Shown in pieces: positions 1-8,761 of a stretch of 64,000 nt of DNA. Below the pieces are notes generated by a model, which was not told the DNA's origin, ran no database searches, and saw nothing but the letters and a program-made list of their open reading frames with translations. The position numbers and the translations under genes were made by a program. Every line of letters begins with the position of its first letter. The stretch's first letter is position 1. Where the stretch lies: positions 214,765 to 278,764 of the forward strand of contig NZ_JBHRTA010000022.1 in the NCBI RefSeq assembly GCF_042646065.1. Reading direction: 5' to 3'. The DNA is from Parapedobacter deserti. Lineage in GTDB: Bacteria > Bacteroidota > Bacteroidia > Sphingobacteriales > Sphingobacteriaceae.

Positions 1-46
1 CTGGTTAATGATTTTTTACTTTCTACTTTGCTATAACTTTCTCAAG

Positions 47-247
47 TTATTTGCCGATGGCAAGCATACGACTTACGTTGCCCATATCAGCTTCAGACAC
101 TAAACCGGTCTGGGTCAGATTGCGTTTGCGCTTGGTGCTTTTCTTGGTCAGGATGTGACTCTTGAACGCATGTTTGCGGGCAACCTTACCTGTTCCAGTA
201 AGCTTAAAGCGCTTTTTAGCACTGGAATTGGTTTTTACTTTTGGCAT
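47..247 (-). CDS. rpmI: 50S ribosomal protein L35
   Basis: The 66-residue basic protein has the L35 pattern: MPKVKTNSSAKKRFKLTGTG at the start, then the KSHILTKKSTKRKRNL core rich in Lys and Arg. L35 is a small component of the large ribosomal subunit. It lies 34 bp downstream of infC on the same strand, the classical thrS-infC-rpmI-rplT order, so rplT is expected just left of the window. ATG start. Length is normal for the family. Confidence 0.97.
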   Translation of the reverse strand: MPKVKTNSSAKKRFKLTGTGKVARKHAFKSHILTKKSTKRKRNLTQTGLVSEADMGNVSRMLAIGK

Positions 248-281
248 GATTACTAATTTTATATCAATTTGTCAGATTCTA

Positions 282-851
282 TTATTTTTTAGCTGCCGTT
301 TTCGGTGCTACGGTGAGGAACATGCGCTTACCCTCCAACTTCGGTAGCAGCTCAACCTTGCCGTATTCCTCCAGCGCCTGTGCAAAGCGCAACAGCAGAA
401 TTTCACCCTGCTCTTTGTACACAATAGCCCGTCCTTTGAAGTGGACGTAAGCACGCACCTTTTCCCCTGCTTCCAGGAATTTAATCGCGTGCTTCAGTTT
501 GAATTCAAAGTCATGGTCGCTGGTATTCGGTCCGAAGCGGATTTCCTTGATGACCGTTTGCTTGGCGTTTGCCTTGATCTCCTTTTGCTTCTTCTTCTGC
601 TCGTAAATGAATTTACTGTAATCAATAATTCTGCAAACCGGAGGGCTGGCATTTGGCGAGATCTCCACTAAATCCAGTTCCAATTCGTCAGCAAACTCCA
701 ATGCTTTACGCGTGGGGTATACCCCCTGCTCCACATTGTCACCTACTAATCGTACCTCGGGTACCCTAATATGTTCGTTGATACGGTGTTCCGGCTCCTT
801 CTTTCTGAACGGAGGCCGCGGGCCTCTGAATCCTGGTCTGTTTAATGCCAA
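282..851 (-). CDS. infC: Translation initiation factor IF-3
   Basis: IF-3 binds the 30S subunit, prevents premature 50S joining and checks the initiation codon. The 189-residue protein has the N-terminal domain (RINEHIRVPEVRLVGDN, near residues 23-40), the lysine-rich linker (YEQKKKQKEIKANAKQ) and the C-terminal domain with KEIRFGPNTSDHDFEFKLKHA. The frame begins at a TTG codon; I see no in-frame ATG between the thrS stop and this position. A non-AUG start is known for infC in E. coli, where IF-3 represses its own translation through it, so TTG may be functional rather than an annotation artefact. The gap to thrS is 13 bp. Confidence 0.95.
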   Translation of the reverse strand: MALNRPGFRGPRPPFRKKEPEHRINEHIRVPEVRLVGDNVEQGVYPTRKALEFADELELDLVEISPNASPPVCRIIDYSKFIYEQKKKQKEIKANAKQTVIKEIRFGPNTSDHDFEFKLKHAIKFLEAGEKVRAYVHFKGRAIVYKEQGEILLLRFAQALEEYGKVELLPKLEGKRMFLTVAPKTAAKK

Positions 852-864
852 ATGTCTAAAATAA

Positions 865-2790
865 TTAAACGGTTATCTCTTTTATTAATTGTGCGCTAAA
901 TTCGTTTATCGTCACCGATCCCATGTCTCCTTGACCGTGTTTCCGCACAGAAACCATGCCACTTTCCTCTTCCTTTTCCCCAACAATCAACATGTACGGT
1001 ATCTTTTTGATTTCCGCGTCACGGATCTTCCGTCCCACCTTCTCGTCGCGCAAATCTATTAGGCCGCGAATATCGGAATTATTAAGCGATTCTAAAAGTT
1101 TTTTTGCATATTCCTCGTATTTTTCGGAGACCGGAAGCACGATAAACTGCTCGGGAGCAAGCCACAGTGGAAACTGCCCCGCACAATGCTCAATCAACAC
1201 TGCCACAAAGCGCTCCAGCGAGCCGAACGGTGCCCGGTGAATCATTACCGGCCTATGTTTTGCATTGTCGCTGCCTGTGTACTCCAGCTCAAACCGCTCC
1301 GGCAGATTATAATCTACCTGGATCGTACCCAATTGCCACTTGCGGCCCAAAGCGTCCTTCACCATGAAATCCAGCTTCGGTCCGTAGAAAGCCGCTTCAC
1401 CCAGTTCGATGACCGTATTCAGTTCCTTTTCATGTGCCGCTTCGATGATGTCCTGCTCGGCACGGTTCCAGTTCTCCTCAGTGCCGATATACTTACCCTT
1501 GTTTTCCGGGTCGCGAAGGGAGATCTGTGCGGTATAATCTTCAAAGCCCAGCGCACCGAACACGTAGAGCACAAGGTCAATCACCTTTTTGAACTCATCC
1601 TTCACTTGGTCCGGCCGACAGAACAGGTGGGCGTCGTCCTGGGTAAACCCACGTACGCGTGTAAGTCCGTGCAGCTCACCGCTCTGTTCATAGCGGTAAA
1701 CTGTGCCGAATTCGGCATAGCGGATGGGCAAATCCTTGTAGGAACGGGGCTTGGTCTTATAAATTTCGCAGTGATGCGGGCAGTTCATCGGTTTTAACAG
1801 GAACTCCTCGCCCTCCTGCGGTGTATGGATGGGCTGAAAAGAATCTGCGCCGTACTTTTCGTAATGCCCTGATGTGACATAAAGGTTCTTGTGTCCGATG
1901 TGCGGCGTCACCACCGGCTCGTATCCCGCCTTGACCTGTGCACGCTGGAGGAAATCGATCAACTTCTGCCGCAGGCGGGCACCCTTGGGCAACCACAGTG
2001 GCAACCCGAGCCCAACCTTTTCCGAGAAGGTAAACAGTTCGAGCTCCCTGCCCAGCTTGCGGTGGTCGCGCTTCTTGGCCTCTTCGATCATATGGAGGTA
2101 GTCGGCCAGTTCGCTGGCCTTGGGAAACGTAACGCCGTAAATACGGGTAAGCTGCTTGCGGCTTTCATCACCACGCCAGTACGCTCCGGCTACATTGGTC
2201 AGCTTCACGGCTTTGATAAAGGCCGTATTCGGGATATGCGGACCGCGGCAAAGGTCGGTGAAGTTGCCCTGGGTGTAGACCGTAATGCTCCCATCCGGCA
2301 AATCCTTGATCAGGTCAAGTTTATATTCGTCGCCCTTCGTCGCAAAATAGGACTCCGCCTCGGCCTTAGTCACCGGTTTACGAACGTATTCCGATTTCGT
2401 ACGCGCCAGTTCAATCATTTTATCCTCGATCTGCTTGAAATCATCCGACGAAAACTCCCTGTCGCCGAAATCCACGTCGTAGTAGAATCCGGTTTCAATA
2501 GCCGGCCCTATTCCGAACTTAATGCCGGGATACAATGCCTCCAATGCCTCCGCCATAAGGTGTGCCGAGGAATGCCAAAAGGTGGACTTTCCCTCGTTAT
2601 CGCGCCAAGTGAGTAGGCGCACGGTAGCATCGTGTTCGATCGGGCGCGACGCGTCCCAGATTTCGCCGTTTACTTCTGCCGCCAGCACGTTGCGGGCCAA
2701 ACCGTCTGATATGGATTGTGCAATTTGCATTGCTGTGGTTCCCTGTGCATACTGCCGCCTGGAACCGTCTGGTAGGGTAATGGTAATCAT
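865..2790 (-). CDS. thrS: Threonine--tRNA ligase
   Basis: Charges tRNA-Thr in the cytoplasm. The 641-residue protein is full length. It has the N-terminal TGS domain (ITLPDGSRRQYAQGTTAMQIA, residues 3-60), the second editing domain with HSSAHLMAEAL near residue 73, the class II catalytic core (motif 2 region YRYEQSGELHGLTRVRGFTQ; metal ligands in PMNCPHHCEIY) and the C-terminal anticodon-binding domain. It is the first gene of the thrS-infC-rpmI run. A good Bacteroidota promoter precedes it at 2860-2891, divergent from queE. Confidence 0.97.
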   Translation of the reverse strand: MITITLPDGSRRQYAQGTTAMQIAQSISDGLARNVLAAEVNGEIWDASRPIEHDATVRLLTWRDNEGKSTFWHSSAHLMAEALEALYPGIKFGIGPAIETGFYYDVDFGDREFSSDDFKQIEDKMIELARTKSEYVRKPVTKAEAESYFATKGDEYKLDLIKDLPDGSITVYTQGNFTDLCRGPHIPNTAFIKAVKLTNVAGAYWRGDESRKQLTRIYGVTFPKASELADYLHMIEEAKKRDHRKLGRELELFTFSEKVGLGLPLWLPKGARLRQKLIDFLQRAQVKAGYEPVVTPHIGHKNLYVTSGHYEKYGADSFQPIHTPQEGEEFLLKPMNCPHHCEIYKTKPRSYKDLPIRYAEFGTVYRYEQSGELHGLTRVRGFTQDDAHLFCRPDQVKDEFKKVIDLVLYVFGALGFEDYTAQISLRDPENKGKYIGTEENWNRAEQDIIEAAHEKELNTVIELGEAAFYGPKLDFMVKDALGRKWQLGTIQVDYNLPERFELEYTGSDNAKHRPVMIHRAPFGSLERFVAVLIEHCAGQFPLWLAPEQFIVLPVSEKYEEYAKKLLESLNNSDIRGLIDLRDEKVGRKIRDAEIKKIPYMLIVGEKEEESGMVSVRKHGQGDMGSVTINEFSAQLIKEITV

Positions 2791-2859
2791 CTACAACTAT
2801 GATTTTGTGTTATTTGAAATATTCTTAAATCACGATACAAGCGCGATTTGCCATTCGGG

Positions 2860-2891
2860 CAAAAGTAAGCAAACGGATTGTGACCACCAAA
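2860..2891 (-). promoter_or_regulatory. Promoter of thrS-infC-rpmI
   Basis: On the minus strand the -7 box TACTTTTG (2867-2860) lies 20 bp downstream of a -33 TTTG (2891-2888). This matches the Bacteroidota primary-sigma consensus TTTG-N19-21-TAnnTTTG exactly. It lies 70 bp before the thrS start. Confidence 0.7.
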
Positions 2892-2894
2892 GCC

Positions 2895-2924
2895 TTTAGC
2901 GGTCAATTAAATTCCGTACCTTTG
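2895..2924 (+). promoter_or_regulatory. Promoter of queE
   Basis: The -7 box TACCTTTG (2917-2924) matches TAnnTTTG. The -33 element is a weaker TTTA at 2895-2898 with 18-bp spacing. The boxes lie 20 bp before the queE ATG and abut the divergent thrS promoter, so the two genes share a roughly 150-bp control region. Confidence 0.6.
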
Positions 2925-2943
2925 CAACCTCAAAAAAAGACAC

Positions 2944-3567
2944 ATGGCGCACCTGGTACCGGAAGACGGCACGAAACTCCCCCTGATGGAAGAATTTTAC
3001 ACCATCCAAGGTGAAGGCTATCATACGGGCAAAGCCGCTTATTTTATCCGCTTAGGCGGTTGTGATGTTGGGTGTCACTGGTGTGATGTGAAGGAAAGCT
3101 GGGACGCTGAGCTCCATCCACTCACCGCCGCTGATGACATCATTGAACAGGCAAAGCGGCATCCCTCAAAGGCCGTCGTGGTGACGGGAGGTGAGCCCTT
3201 GCTGTACAACCTTGATTACCTTACCCGCGGGCTACAGCTGGCTGGCATCAAAACATTTATCGAAACCTCCGGTGCCTATCCTTTAAGTGGGCACTGGGAC
3301 TGGGTCTGCCTTTCGCCTAAAAAATTCAAGGCGCCGCTACCCGATGTGATCGCGGCGGCAGGCGAGTTAAAAGTTATTGTATTCAACAAGAGCGACTTTG
3401 CCTGGGCAGAAAAACATGCAGCACTCGTGCCGCCCTCCTGCCGTTTATACCTGCAACCGGAATGGTCTAAAACACAGGAAATGACACCGCTTATCGTCGA
3501 TTATGTAAAGCAAAACCCTAAGTGGGAAATTTCCTTGCAGACACACAAATACCTCAACATACCTTAG
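2944..3567 (+). CDS. queE: 7-carboxy-7-deazaguanine synthase (radical SAM)
   Basis: QueE converts 6-carboxytetrahydropterin to 7-carboxy-7-deazaguanine, a step toward preQ0 and queuosine. The 207-residue protein has the QueE start (EEFYTIQGEGYHTGKAAYFIR) followed by the iron-sulfur cysteines C40, C44 and C47 in GCDVGCHWCDVK. The short C-X3-C-X2-C cluster is typical of the radical SAM fold. The substrate-site motif VVTGGEPLLYN follows near residue 80. Length suits the family. It is a single-gene unit; no other que gene is nearby. Confidence 0.93.
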   Translation: MAHLVPEDGTKLPLMEEFYTIQGEGYHTGKAAYFIRLGGCDVGCHWCDVKESWDAELHPLTAADDIIEQAKRHPSKAVVVTGGEPLLYNLDYLTRGLQLAGIKTFIETSGAYPLSGHWDWVCLSPKKFKAPLPDVIAAAGELKVIVFNKSDFAWAEKHAALVPPSCRLYLQPEWSKTQEMTPLIVDYVKQNPKWEISLQTHKYLNIP

Positions 3568-3888
3568 TATCCGGCCAAACCCGCAACCGCACCGGCTGGT
3601 TCCATAACTGCAAGCCAGCGCACCGTACCAGCTACCGAAAATGTATCCGTTATCGATGGAAGTCCGGAAAATATCCGTACCTTCGTATCATAAAACCAAT
3701 TGTTGAACAATGATACCAAGACATGTGACATACAGCTGCAGCTCCTTGGTTATCGGCATGCCGCTACTTACACAGGCACTCCTAGCCAAGCTTGTCTTCG
3801 CCCAGTATTAAGCATCGCTTTATGCGATATGTACTATCCAGCAGTTACGTTTAGTAACCGGTATTTTTATTAATCTCATATAAATATT
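3568..3888. other. Intergenic region before hmgA
   Basis: No credible gene in these 321 bp. Two small hairpins lie near the hmgA start: ATCGC/GCGAT (3814-3828, loop TTTAT) and GTTAC/GTAAC (3844-3858, loop GTTTA). An AT-rich stretch runs up to the ATG. They could be regulator sites or part of the leader; I see no clear TAnnTTTG box. Confidence 0.4.
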
Positions 3889-5046
3889 ATGCCTATCTAT
3901 CATACACAGGGAAAAATTCCCGATAAACGCCATACCGTGTTCCGGAAGCCCGACGGCGGCTTATATGCGGAAGAACTGGTCTCGACGCATGGGTTTTCCA
4001 GCACCTATTCGCTGATATACCACTGCCACCCGCCGACGCTGGTCAAACAAATCAGTGAACCTTTTTCCGTGGAACCTAAAATCGCGCGCGAGAAGCACCT
4101 GAAGCACACCAGCCTCAAAGGGTTCGACATTGCTCCCGCCGATGATTTCTTGGACAGCCGTAAGCCCGTGCTCGTCAACAATGACCTCCACCTATCACTG
4201 GCAGCGCCAAGGCACTCGATGACGGATTACTTCTACAAGAACAGCCAGGCCGATGAAATCCTGTTTATACATGAAGGAGGCGGAGTGCTCAAAACCGGAT
4301 ATGGGCAAATACCTTTTGAATATGGCGATTACCTGCTTGTGCCACGCGGCGTCATTTACCAGCTCCACTTCAACACCGAGCAAAACCGCCTCTTGATCGT
4401 GGAATCCTTCAGTCCGGTTCGCACACCGAAACGGTATCGCAACGAACATGGCCAACTGATGGAACACGCGCCTTTCTGCGAGCGCGATATAAAACTGCCC
4501 AGCAGCCTCGAAACCCACGATGAAAAAGGCGAGTTCAAAATTCTGATAAAAAAACAAGGGCTGCTGTATCCATATACGTACAGCACGCACCCTTTCGATT
4601 TCGTTGGATGGGACGGCTATCACTTTCCGTGGGGACTGTCCATACACGACTTCGAACCCATCACCGGCCGCCTGCACCAGCCGCCGCCGGTGCATCAAAC
4701 ATTCGAAACAGATCATTTCGTCCTTTGCAGCTTCTGCCCGCGGCTGTACGACTACCATCCTCAGGCCGTACCTGCACCCTACAACCACAGCAACGTCGAT
4801 TCGGACGAGGTGCTTTACTATGTAGATGGCGATTTTATGAGCCGTAAAAACGTCGAGCGCGGACAGATCACGCTCCACCCCGGCGGCATTCCACATGGTC
4901 CGCACCCCGGCACCGTGGAGAAAAGCATCGGGCAGACGAAAACGGATGAATTGGCCGTGATGATTGATCCCTTCCGGCCGCTGATGCTCACCGAAGAGGC
5001 ACTGGAAATCGAGGACAAGGGCTATTACAAATCATGGCAGGCATAA
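3889..5046 (+). CDS. hmgA: Homogentisate 1,2-dioxygenase
   Basis: Opens the ring of homogentisate to maleylacetoacetate in tyrosine and phenylalanine breakdown. The 385-residue cupin-type protein has the expected C-terminal iron-site region: HSNVDSDEVLYYVDGDF, then PGGIPHGPHPGTVEKS, which match the His/Glu and His ligand segments of characterised enzymes. An N-terminal cupin segment (FIHEGGGVLKTGYGQIPFEYGDYLLVPRG) is also present. It is somewhat shorter than the mammalian enzyme, as is usual in Bacteroidota. It is followed after 68 bp by hppD, the preceding enzyme of the pathway, so the two are probably co-transcribed. Confidence 0.93.
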   Translation: MPIYHTQGKIPDKRHTVFRKPDGGLYAEELVSTHGFSSTYSLIYHCHPPTLVKQISEPFSVEPKIAREKHLKHTSLKGFDIAPADDFLDSRKPVLVNNDLHLSLAAPRHSMTDYFYKNSQADEILFIHEGGGVLKTGYGQIPFEYGDYLLVPRGVIYQLHFNTEQNRLLIVESFSPVRTPKRYRNEHGQLMEHAPFCERDIKLPSSLETHDEKGEFKILIKKQGLLYPYTYSTHPFDFVGWDGYHFPWGLSIHDFEPITGRLHQPPPVHQTFETDHFVLCSFCPRLYDYHPQAVPAPYNHSNVDSDEVLYYVDGDFMSRKNVERGQITLHPGGIPHGPHPGTVEKSIGQTKTDELAVMIDPFRPLMLTEEALEIEDKGYYKSWQA

Positions 5047-5114
5047 CCGTACTTCCCCGCCACCCCCAACCGGTTGGCAGAGATGCGTATGCTGTTTCTT
5101 AAACAAGAATAACA

Positions 5115-6251
5115 ATGACCAACGAAACATTAACATTTGCAGAAAAAATAGCAAAGGCAGGGGATTTCCTGCCCATCAATGGCACGGACTTCATCGAACT
5201 GTACGTAGGCAACGCAAAGCAGGCCGCACATTATTACCAAACCGCATTCGGCTTCCAGCCGGAAGCCTATGCCGGACCCGAAACCGGCGTACGCGACCGC
5301 GCCTCCTATGTACTCAGGCAGCAAAAAATAAGAATCGTGCTGACATCGGCCTTACGGTCGGACCATCCCATCAGCGAGCATGTCAAAAAACATGGCGATG
5401 GCGTAAAAATGCTGGCGCTGTGGGTGGACGATGCCTACCGATCGTTTGAAGAAACCGTTAAGCGCGGTGCGAAGCCTTATCAAGAACCGCAAACGCAGAC
5501 CGACGGCGCCGGCGAAGTGCGTACCGCTGGTATTTATACTTATGGAGAGACCGTACACCTGTTTGTTGAACGCAAAAACTACCGCGGAATTTTTATGCCC
5601 GGCTATGAGAAGTGGGATCCCGAATACCGCCCTGCCGAAACCGGACTGCTCTACGTAGATCATTGCGTGGGCAATGTCGGGTGGAACCGCATGAACGACA
5701 CGGTAAAATGGTATCAGGACGTCATGGGCTTTGTCAACATCCTTTCCTTCGACGATAAGCAGATTAATACCGAATATTCCGCACTGATGAGCAAAGTGAT
5801 GAGCAACGGCAACGGCTATGTAAAGTTCCCTATCAATGAACCTGCAGACGGAAAGAAAAAATCCCAGATCGAAGAATACCTCGAATATTACGAAGGTGAG
5901 GGCGTGCAACATGCAGCGCTAGCTACCAACGATATCGTGCGCACGGTAAAACTGCTAAGGGAGCGAGGGGTTAAATTTCTTGGTACGCCGCCCGATGCCT
6001 ATTACGAAATGCTGCCGGCACGTGTGGGAGAAATCGATGAGGAAGTAAATGCGATCCGCGAACTGGGTATCCTTGTTGACCGAGATGAGGAAGGCTATCT
6101 CCTTCAGATCTTTACCAAACCCATACAGGACCGCCCTACACTGTTCTTCGAGATCATCCAGCGCAAGGGCGCGCAGAGTTTCGGGGCAGGAAATTTCAAG
6201 GCGTTGTTTGAGGCGATCGAACGCGAGCAAGCCAGGCGAGGAAATCTGTAA
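5115..6251 (+). CDS. hppD: 4-hydroxyphenylpyruvate dioxygenase
   Basis: Converts 4-hydroxyphenylpyruvate to homogentisate, the substrate of the upstream hmgA product. The 378-residue protein has two vicinal-oxygen-chelate halves. The iron ligands are visible: His in YVDHCVGNVGW, His in GVQHAALATNDIV and Glu in TLFFEIIQRKG near the C-terminus. The C-terminal helix segment QSFGAGNFKALFEAIEREQ is characteristic. A tyrosine-forming or -consuming aminotransferase would be needed upstream in the pathway; the class I aminotransferase at 6877 is a candidate by position only. Confidence 0.96.
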   Translation: MTNETLTFAEKIAKAGDFLPINGTDFIELYVGNAKQAAHYYQTAFGFQPEAYAGPETGVRDRASYVLRQQKIRIVLTSALRSDHPISEHVKKHGDGVKMLALWVDDAYRSFEETVKRGAKPYQEPQTQTDGAGEVRTAGIYTYGETVHLFVERKNYRGIFMPGYEKWDPEYRPAETGLLYVDHCVGNVGWNRMNDTVKWYQDVMGFVNILSFDDKQINTEYSALMSKVMSNGNGYVKFPINEPADGKKKSQIEEYLEYYEGEGVQHAALATNDIVRTVKLLRERGVKFLGTPPDAYYEMLPARVGEIDEEVNAIRELGILVDRDEEGYLLQIFTKPIQDRPTLFFEIIQRKGAQSFGAGNFKALFEAIEREQARRGNL

Positions 6252-6294
6252 CTGTAGCAAAGCTGTTGCAAACGGGGTACTTTTTGGAACATTT

Positions 6295-6326
6295 TTTGAC
6301 CTTATCAATGGAATCTAGTAAATTTG
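6295..6326 (+). promoter_or_regulatory. Promoter of the DUF1573 gene
   Basis: The -33 TTTG (6295-6298), a 20-bp spacer and the -7 TAAATTTG (6319-6326) form a perfect match to the Bacteroidota consensus, about 60 bp before the ATG at 6388. This separates the downstream gene from the hmgA-hppD unit. Confidence 0.72.
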
Positions 6327-6387
6327 GCCATCTATTTATGTTCGGTCATTTACTAAAACTAAAAGAAAACTAAAGAAAAGGAGAAAG

Positions 6388-6771
6388 ATGAAAAAGATTG
6401 TCACAATATGTACCATGCTCGTTGCCTTTGTTTGCTCCACCACCCTTGCTCAGCAGAACAGCAAAGCGGAGTTCAAGTTCGATAAGGAAACGCACGATTT
6501 CGGTAAAATCCCTCAAGGAAAACCGGTTACGCATGTGTTTACATTTGAAAACACAGGCACCGAACCCATCATCATCAGCGAAGTGAAACCCTCCTGCGGA
6601 TGTTCGGTGGCTGAATACACAAAAACACCGGTAAAGCCAGGCGAAAAGGGCACCATCTCCGTAACGTTCAACGCGGCTGCCAAGCAACCCTTTACCAAGA
6701 ATTTCACCGTACGTTCCAATACGAAGACACCCGTGAAAACCCTATATATCAAAGGTGAAGTAACGGGTTAG
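6388..6771 (+). CDS. DUF1573 domain-containing exported protein
   Basis: The 127-residue protein has an N-terminal signal peptide (residues 1-22, ending TTLAQ) followed by one DUF1573 Ig-like domain. The domain is recognised by ETHDFGKIPQGKPVTHVFTF, ITEVKPSCGC-like SEVKPSCGCS, and PGEKGTISVTFN. The family is very common in Bacteroidota and is exported; its function is not established. The gene has its own promoter and a strong terminator right after the stop, so it is monocistronic. Confidence 0.9.
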   Translation: MKKIVTICTMLVAFVCSTTLAQQNSKAEFKFDKETHDFGKIPQGKPVTHVFTFENTGTEPIIISEVKPSCGCSVAEYTKTPVKPGEKGTISVTFNAAAKQPFTKNFTVRSNTKTPVKTLYIKGEVTG

Positions 6772-6796
6772 TCTTGAGAATACCCCAGACATATTA

Positions 6797-6822
6797 AAAC
6801 CGCTATGGATAGCGGTTTTTTT
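6797..6822 (+). terminator. Rho-independent terminator after the DUF1573 gene
   Basis: AAACCGCTAT and ATAGCGGTTT form a perfect stem around a tight loop, followed by a run of T. It lies 25 bp after the stop codon. The upstream part of the next reading frame overlaps it, which argues that the aminotransferase starts at 6877 and not at 6805. Confidence 0.85.
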
Positions 6823-6876
6823 ATGCCGTTAATTCAAACGCTATCCGTAATATTGCAGCAAAATTCATACAGTAAT

Positions 6877-8076
6877 ATGCCGTCGATATCTTCAAAGGGG
6901 CTCGAGATGCCCGCATCCCCTATCCGAAAACTCACCCCATATGCCGATAAGGCTAAACAAGAAGGCAAGCATATCTATCATCTTAATATCGGCCAGCCCG
7001 ATATCGAGACACCACAGGTGATGCTGGATGCCATTAAAAGCATCAGTTTCAAGGTGTGGGCATATACGCCCTCGGAAGGTACTGCAAGTTACCGGAACAA
7101 ATTAAGCACCTACTACAACGAACTGGGATACGGCATTACCGCACAAGACATCCTGGTGACCAACGGCGGTTCGGAAGCCATTACCATCGCCATGCAGGCC
7201 TGCATCAACCCCGGAGAGGAAATCATCATCCCGGAACCGTTTTATGCCAATTACAATGGCTTTGCTCGATCCGCCGGTATTATTATCAAGCCAATCCTAT
7301 CCTATATCGATGACGGTTTTGCGCTGCCACCCATTGCTGCTTTCGAGGAGCTGATTACGAACAAAACCAAGGCTATCGCTATCTGTAACCCAAACAACCC
7401 AACGGGTTATTTATATTCCAGAAAAGAATTGGAAGCATTGCGCGAACTCTGTCTCAAACATGACCTATTCCTGCTGGCTGACGAGGCATACCGCGAATTT
7501 TGTTATGACGGACGCGAGTTCCTGTCCCCTATGCATCTCGAAGGACTCGAACAGCATGTCGTCGTATTGGATACCGTATCGAAGCGGTACAGCGCCTGCG
7601 GTGCCCGTCTCGGATGCATGATCACAAAAAATAGCGCGCTCTGGAATACAGCACTTAAATTTGCACAAGCAAGGCTCAGTCCACCTGCGGTGGCCCAGAT
7701 TGCGGCCGAAGCAGCCGTGGATACGCCCCAGCAGTACTTTGATGCCGTAAAAGCCGAATACACCGATAGACGGGACGTCCTGGTCGCGGGTCTTAACCGC
7801 ATTTCGGGCGTCTATTGCCCCAATCCAGGCGGTGCCTTTTATGTGGTAGCCCGCTTTCCCATAGACAACGCCGACCGGTTCTGCCAGTGGATGCTGGAGC
7901 ATTTCGCTTATGAAAATCAGACCGTCATGATGGCCCCGGCGACCGGGTTTTACAGTACCGCTGATGCTGGAACAAACGAAGTGAGGCTCGCCTATGTGCT
8001 GAACACCGCCGACTTGAAAAAGGCGCTCGTATGTCTTGAAAAAGGGTTGGCGGAGTATCCCGGCAGGCGTGTGTAG
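6877..8076 (+). CDS. Class I/II pyridoxal phosphate aminotransferase
   Basis: A 399-residue fold-type I aminotransferase (AspC/aromatic family). Visible motifs are NIGQPDIETP, the cofactor-site NGGSEAITIAM, ICNPNNPTGYLYS with the substrate-site Asn, ADEAYREFCYDG with the pyridine-binding Asp, the Schiff-base lysine in DTVSKRYSACGARLG, and NEVRLAYV with the carboxylate-binding Arg. I choose the ATG at 6877 because the upstream in-frame ATG lies inside the terminator. The substrate cannot be read from the sequence. Proximity to hppD makes tyrosine possible, but the promoter and terminator between them weaken that link. Confidence 0.88.
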   Translation: MPSISSKGLEMPASPIRKLTPYADKAKQEGKHIYHLNIGQPDIETPQVMLDAIKSISFKVWAYTPSEGTASYRNKLSTYYNELGYGITAQDILVTNGGSEAITIAMQACINPGEEIIIPEPFYANYNGFARSAGIIIKPILSYIDDGFALPPIAAFEELITNKTKAIAICNPNNPTGYLYSRKELEALRELCLKHDLFLLADEAYREFCYDGREFLSPMHLEGLEQHVVVLDTVSKRYSACGARLGCMITKNSALWNTALKFAQARLSPPAVAQIAAEAAVDTPQQYFDAVKAEYTDRRDVLVAGLNRISGVYCPNPGGAFYVVARFPIDNADRFCQWMLEHFAYENQTVMMAPATGFYSTADAGTNEVRLAYVLNTADLKKALVCLEKGLAEYPGRRV

Positions 8077-8093
8077 TGGATGTGAAGGTGATT

Positions 8094-8756
8094 CTATAAG
8101 CGGTCGAGCACAAACTGCAGCTGTTCTTCCTCGTTCAGATCGGTATTGTCAAGGATGACCGCATCTGAAGCGCGTACCAACGGGCTTTCCTCACGTGTTG
8201 TGTCGATATAGTCGCGGTGTGCCAGGTTTTCGAACACTTCTTCCAACGTGATTTTTTCCCCTTTGTTTTTCAGTTCGAGATACCGCCGCTCGGCGCGCAC
8301 CTTGGGATCTGCCGTCATGAAAATTTTCAGGTCGGCGTCTGGAAAGACCGTTGTGCCGATATCCCGGCCATCCATGACAATATTTTTATCCCGGCCCAAC
8401 CGCTGCTGCTGGGCCACCATGGCCAGGCGAACGGCCTTGACAGCGCTTACCTCACTGACGAAATCCGAAACATACATCTGCCTGATTTCGTCAGATATAT
8501 CTTCGCCATTCAGGTAGATGCTAGTTTTATCTGGTTCAATATGAAAGTCTATGTGAATTCGGTTCAACGCATCGGTCACCTTGGCTTCGTCATCCACGGG
8601 CACCGCATTGCGGATAAAATACAGCGTAACCGCGCGGTACATGGCACCGCTGTCTACATATAGGTAACGGAGTTGCTTGCCCAATGCTTTAGCAAGGGTA
8701 CTTTTTCCGCATGATGAATAGCCGTCAATGGCGATAATTTTATTCGTTCTTGCCAT
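8094..8756 (-). CDS. cmk: Cytidylate kinase
   Basis: Phosphorylates CMP and dCMP in pyrimidine nucleotide supply. The 220-residue protein has the P-loop GYSSCGKSTLAK (residues 12-23), YVDSGAMYRAVTLY, the substrate segment VMDGRDIGTTVFPDADLKIF and the lid-side AERRYLELKNKG. It is convergent with the aminotransferase (17-bp gap) and follows the small hypothetical gene with only 5 bp between them, so it probably shares its transcript with topA. Confidence 0.95.
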   Translation of the reverse strand: MARTNKIIAIDGYSSCGKSTLAKALGKQLRYLYVDSGAMYRAVTLYFIRNAVPVDDEAKVTDALNRIHIDFHIEPDKTSIYLNGEDISDEIRQMYVSDFVSEVSAVKAVRLAMVAQQQRLGRDKNIVMDGRDIGTTVFPDADLKIFMTADPKVRAERRYLELKNKGEKITLEEVFENLAHRDYIDTTREESPLVRASDAVILDNTDLNEEEQLQFVLDRL

Positions 8757-8761
8757 GCAGG

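Noticed and set aside
3522..3713. 63-codon ORF after queE
   Set aside because: It overlaps the queE end in another frame, has no family likeness and no start context.
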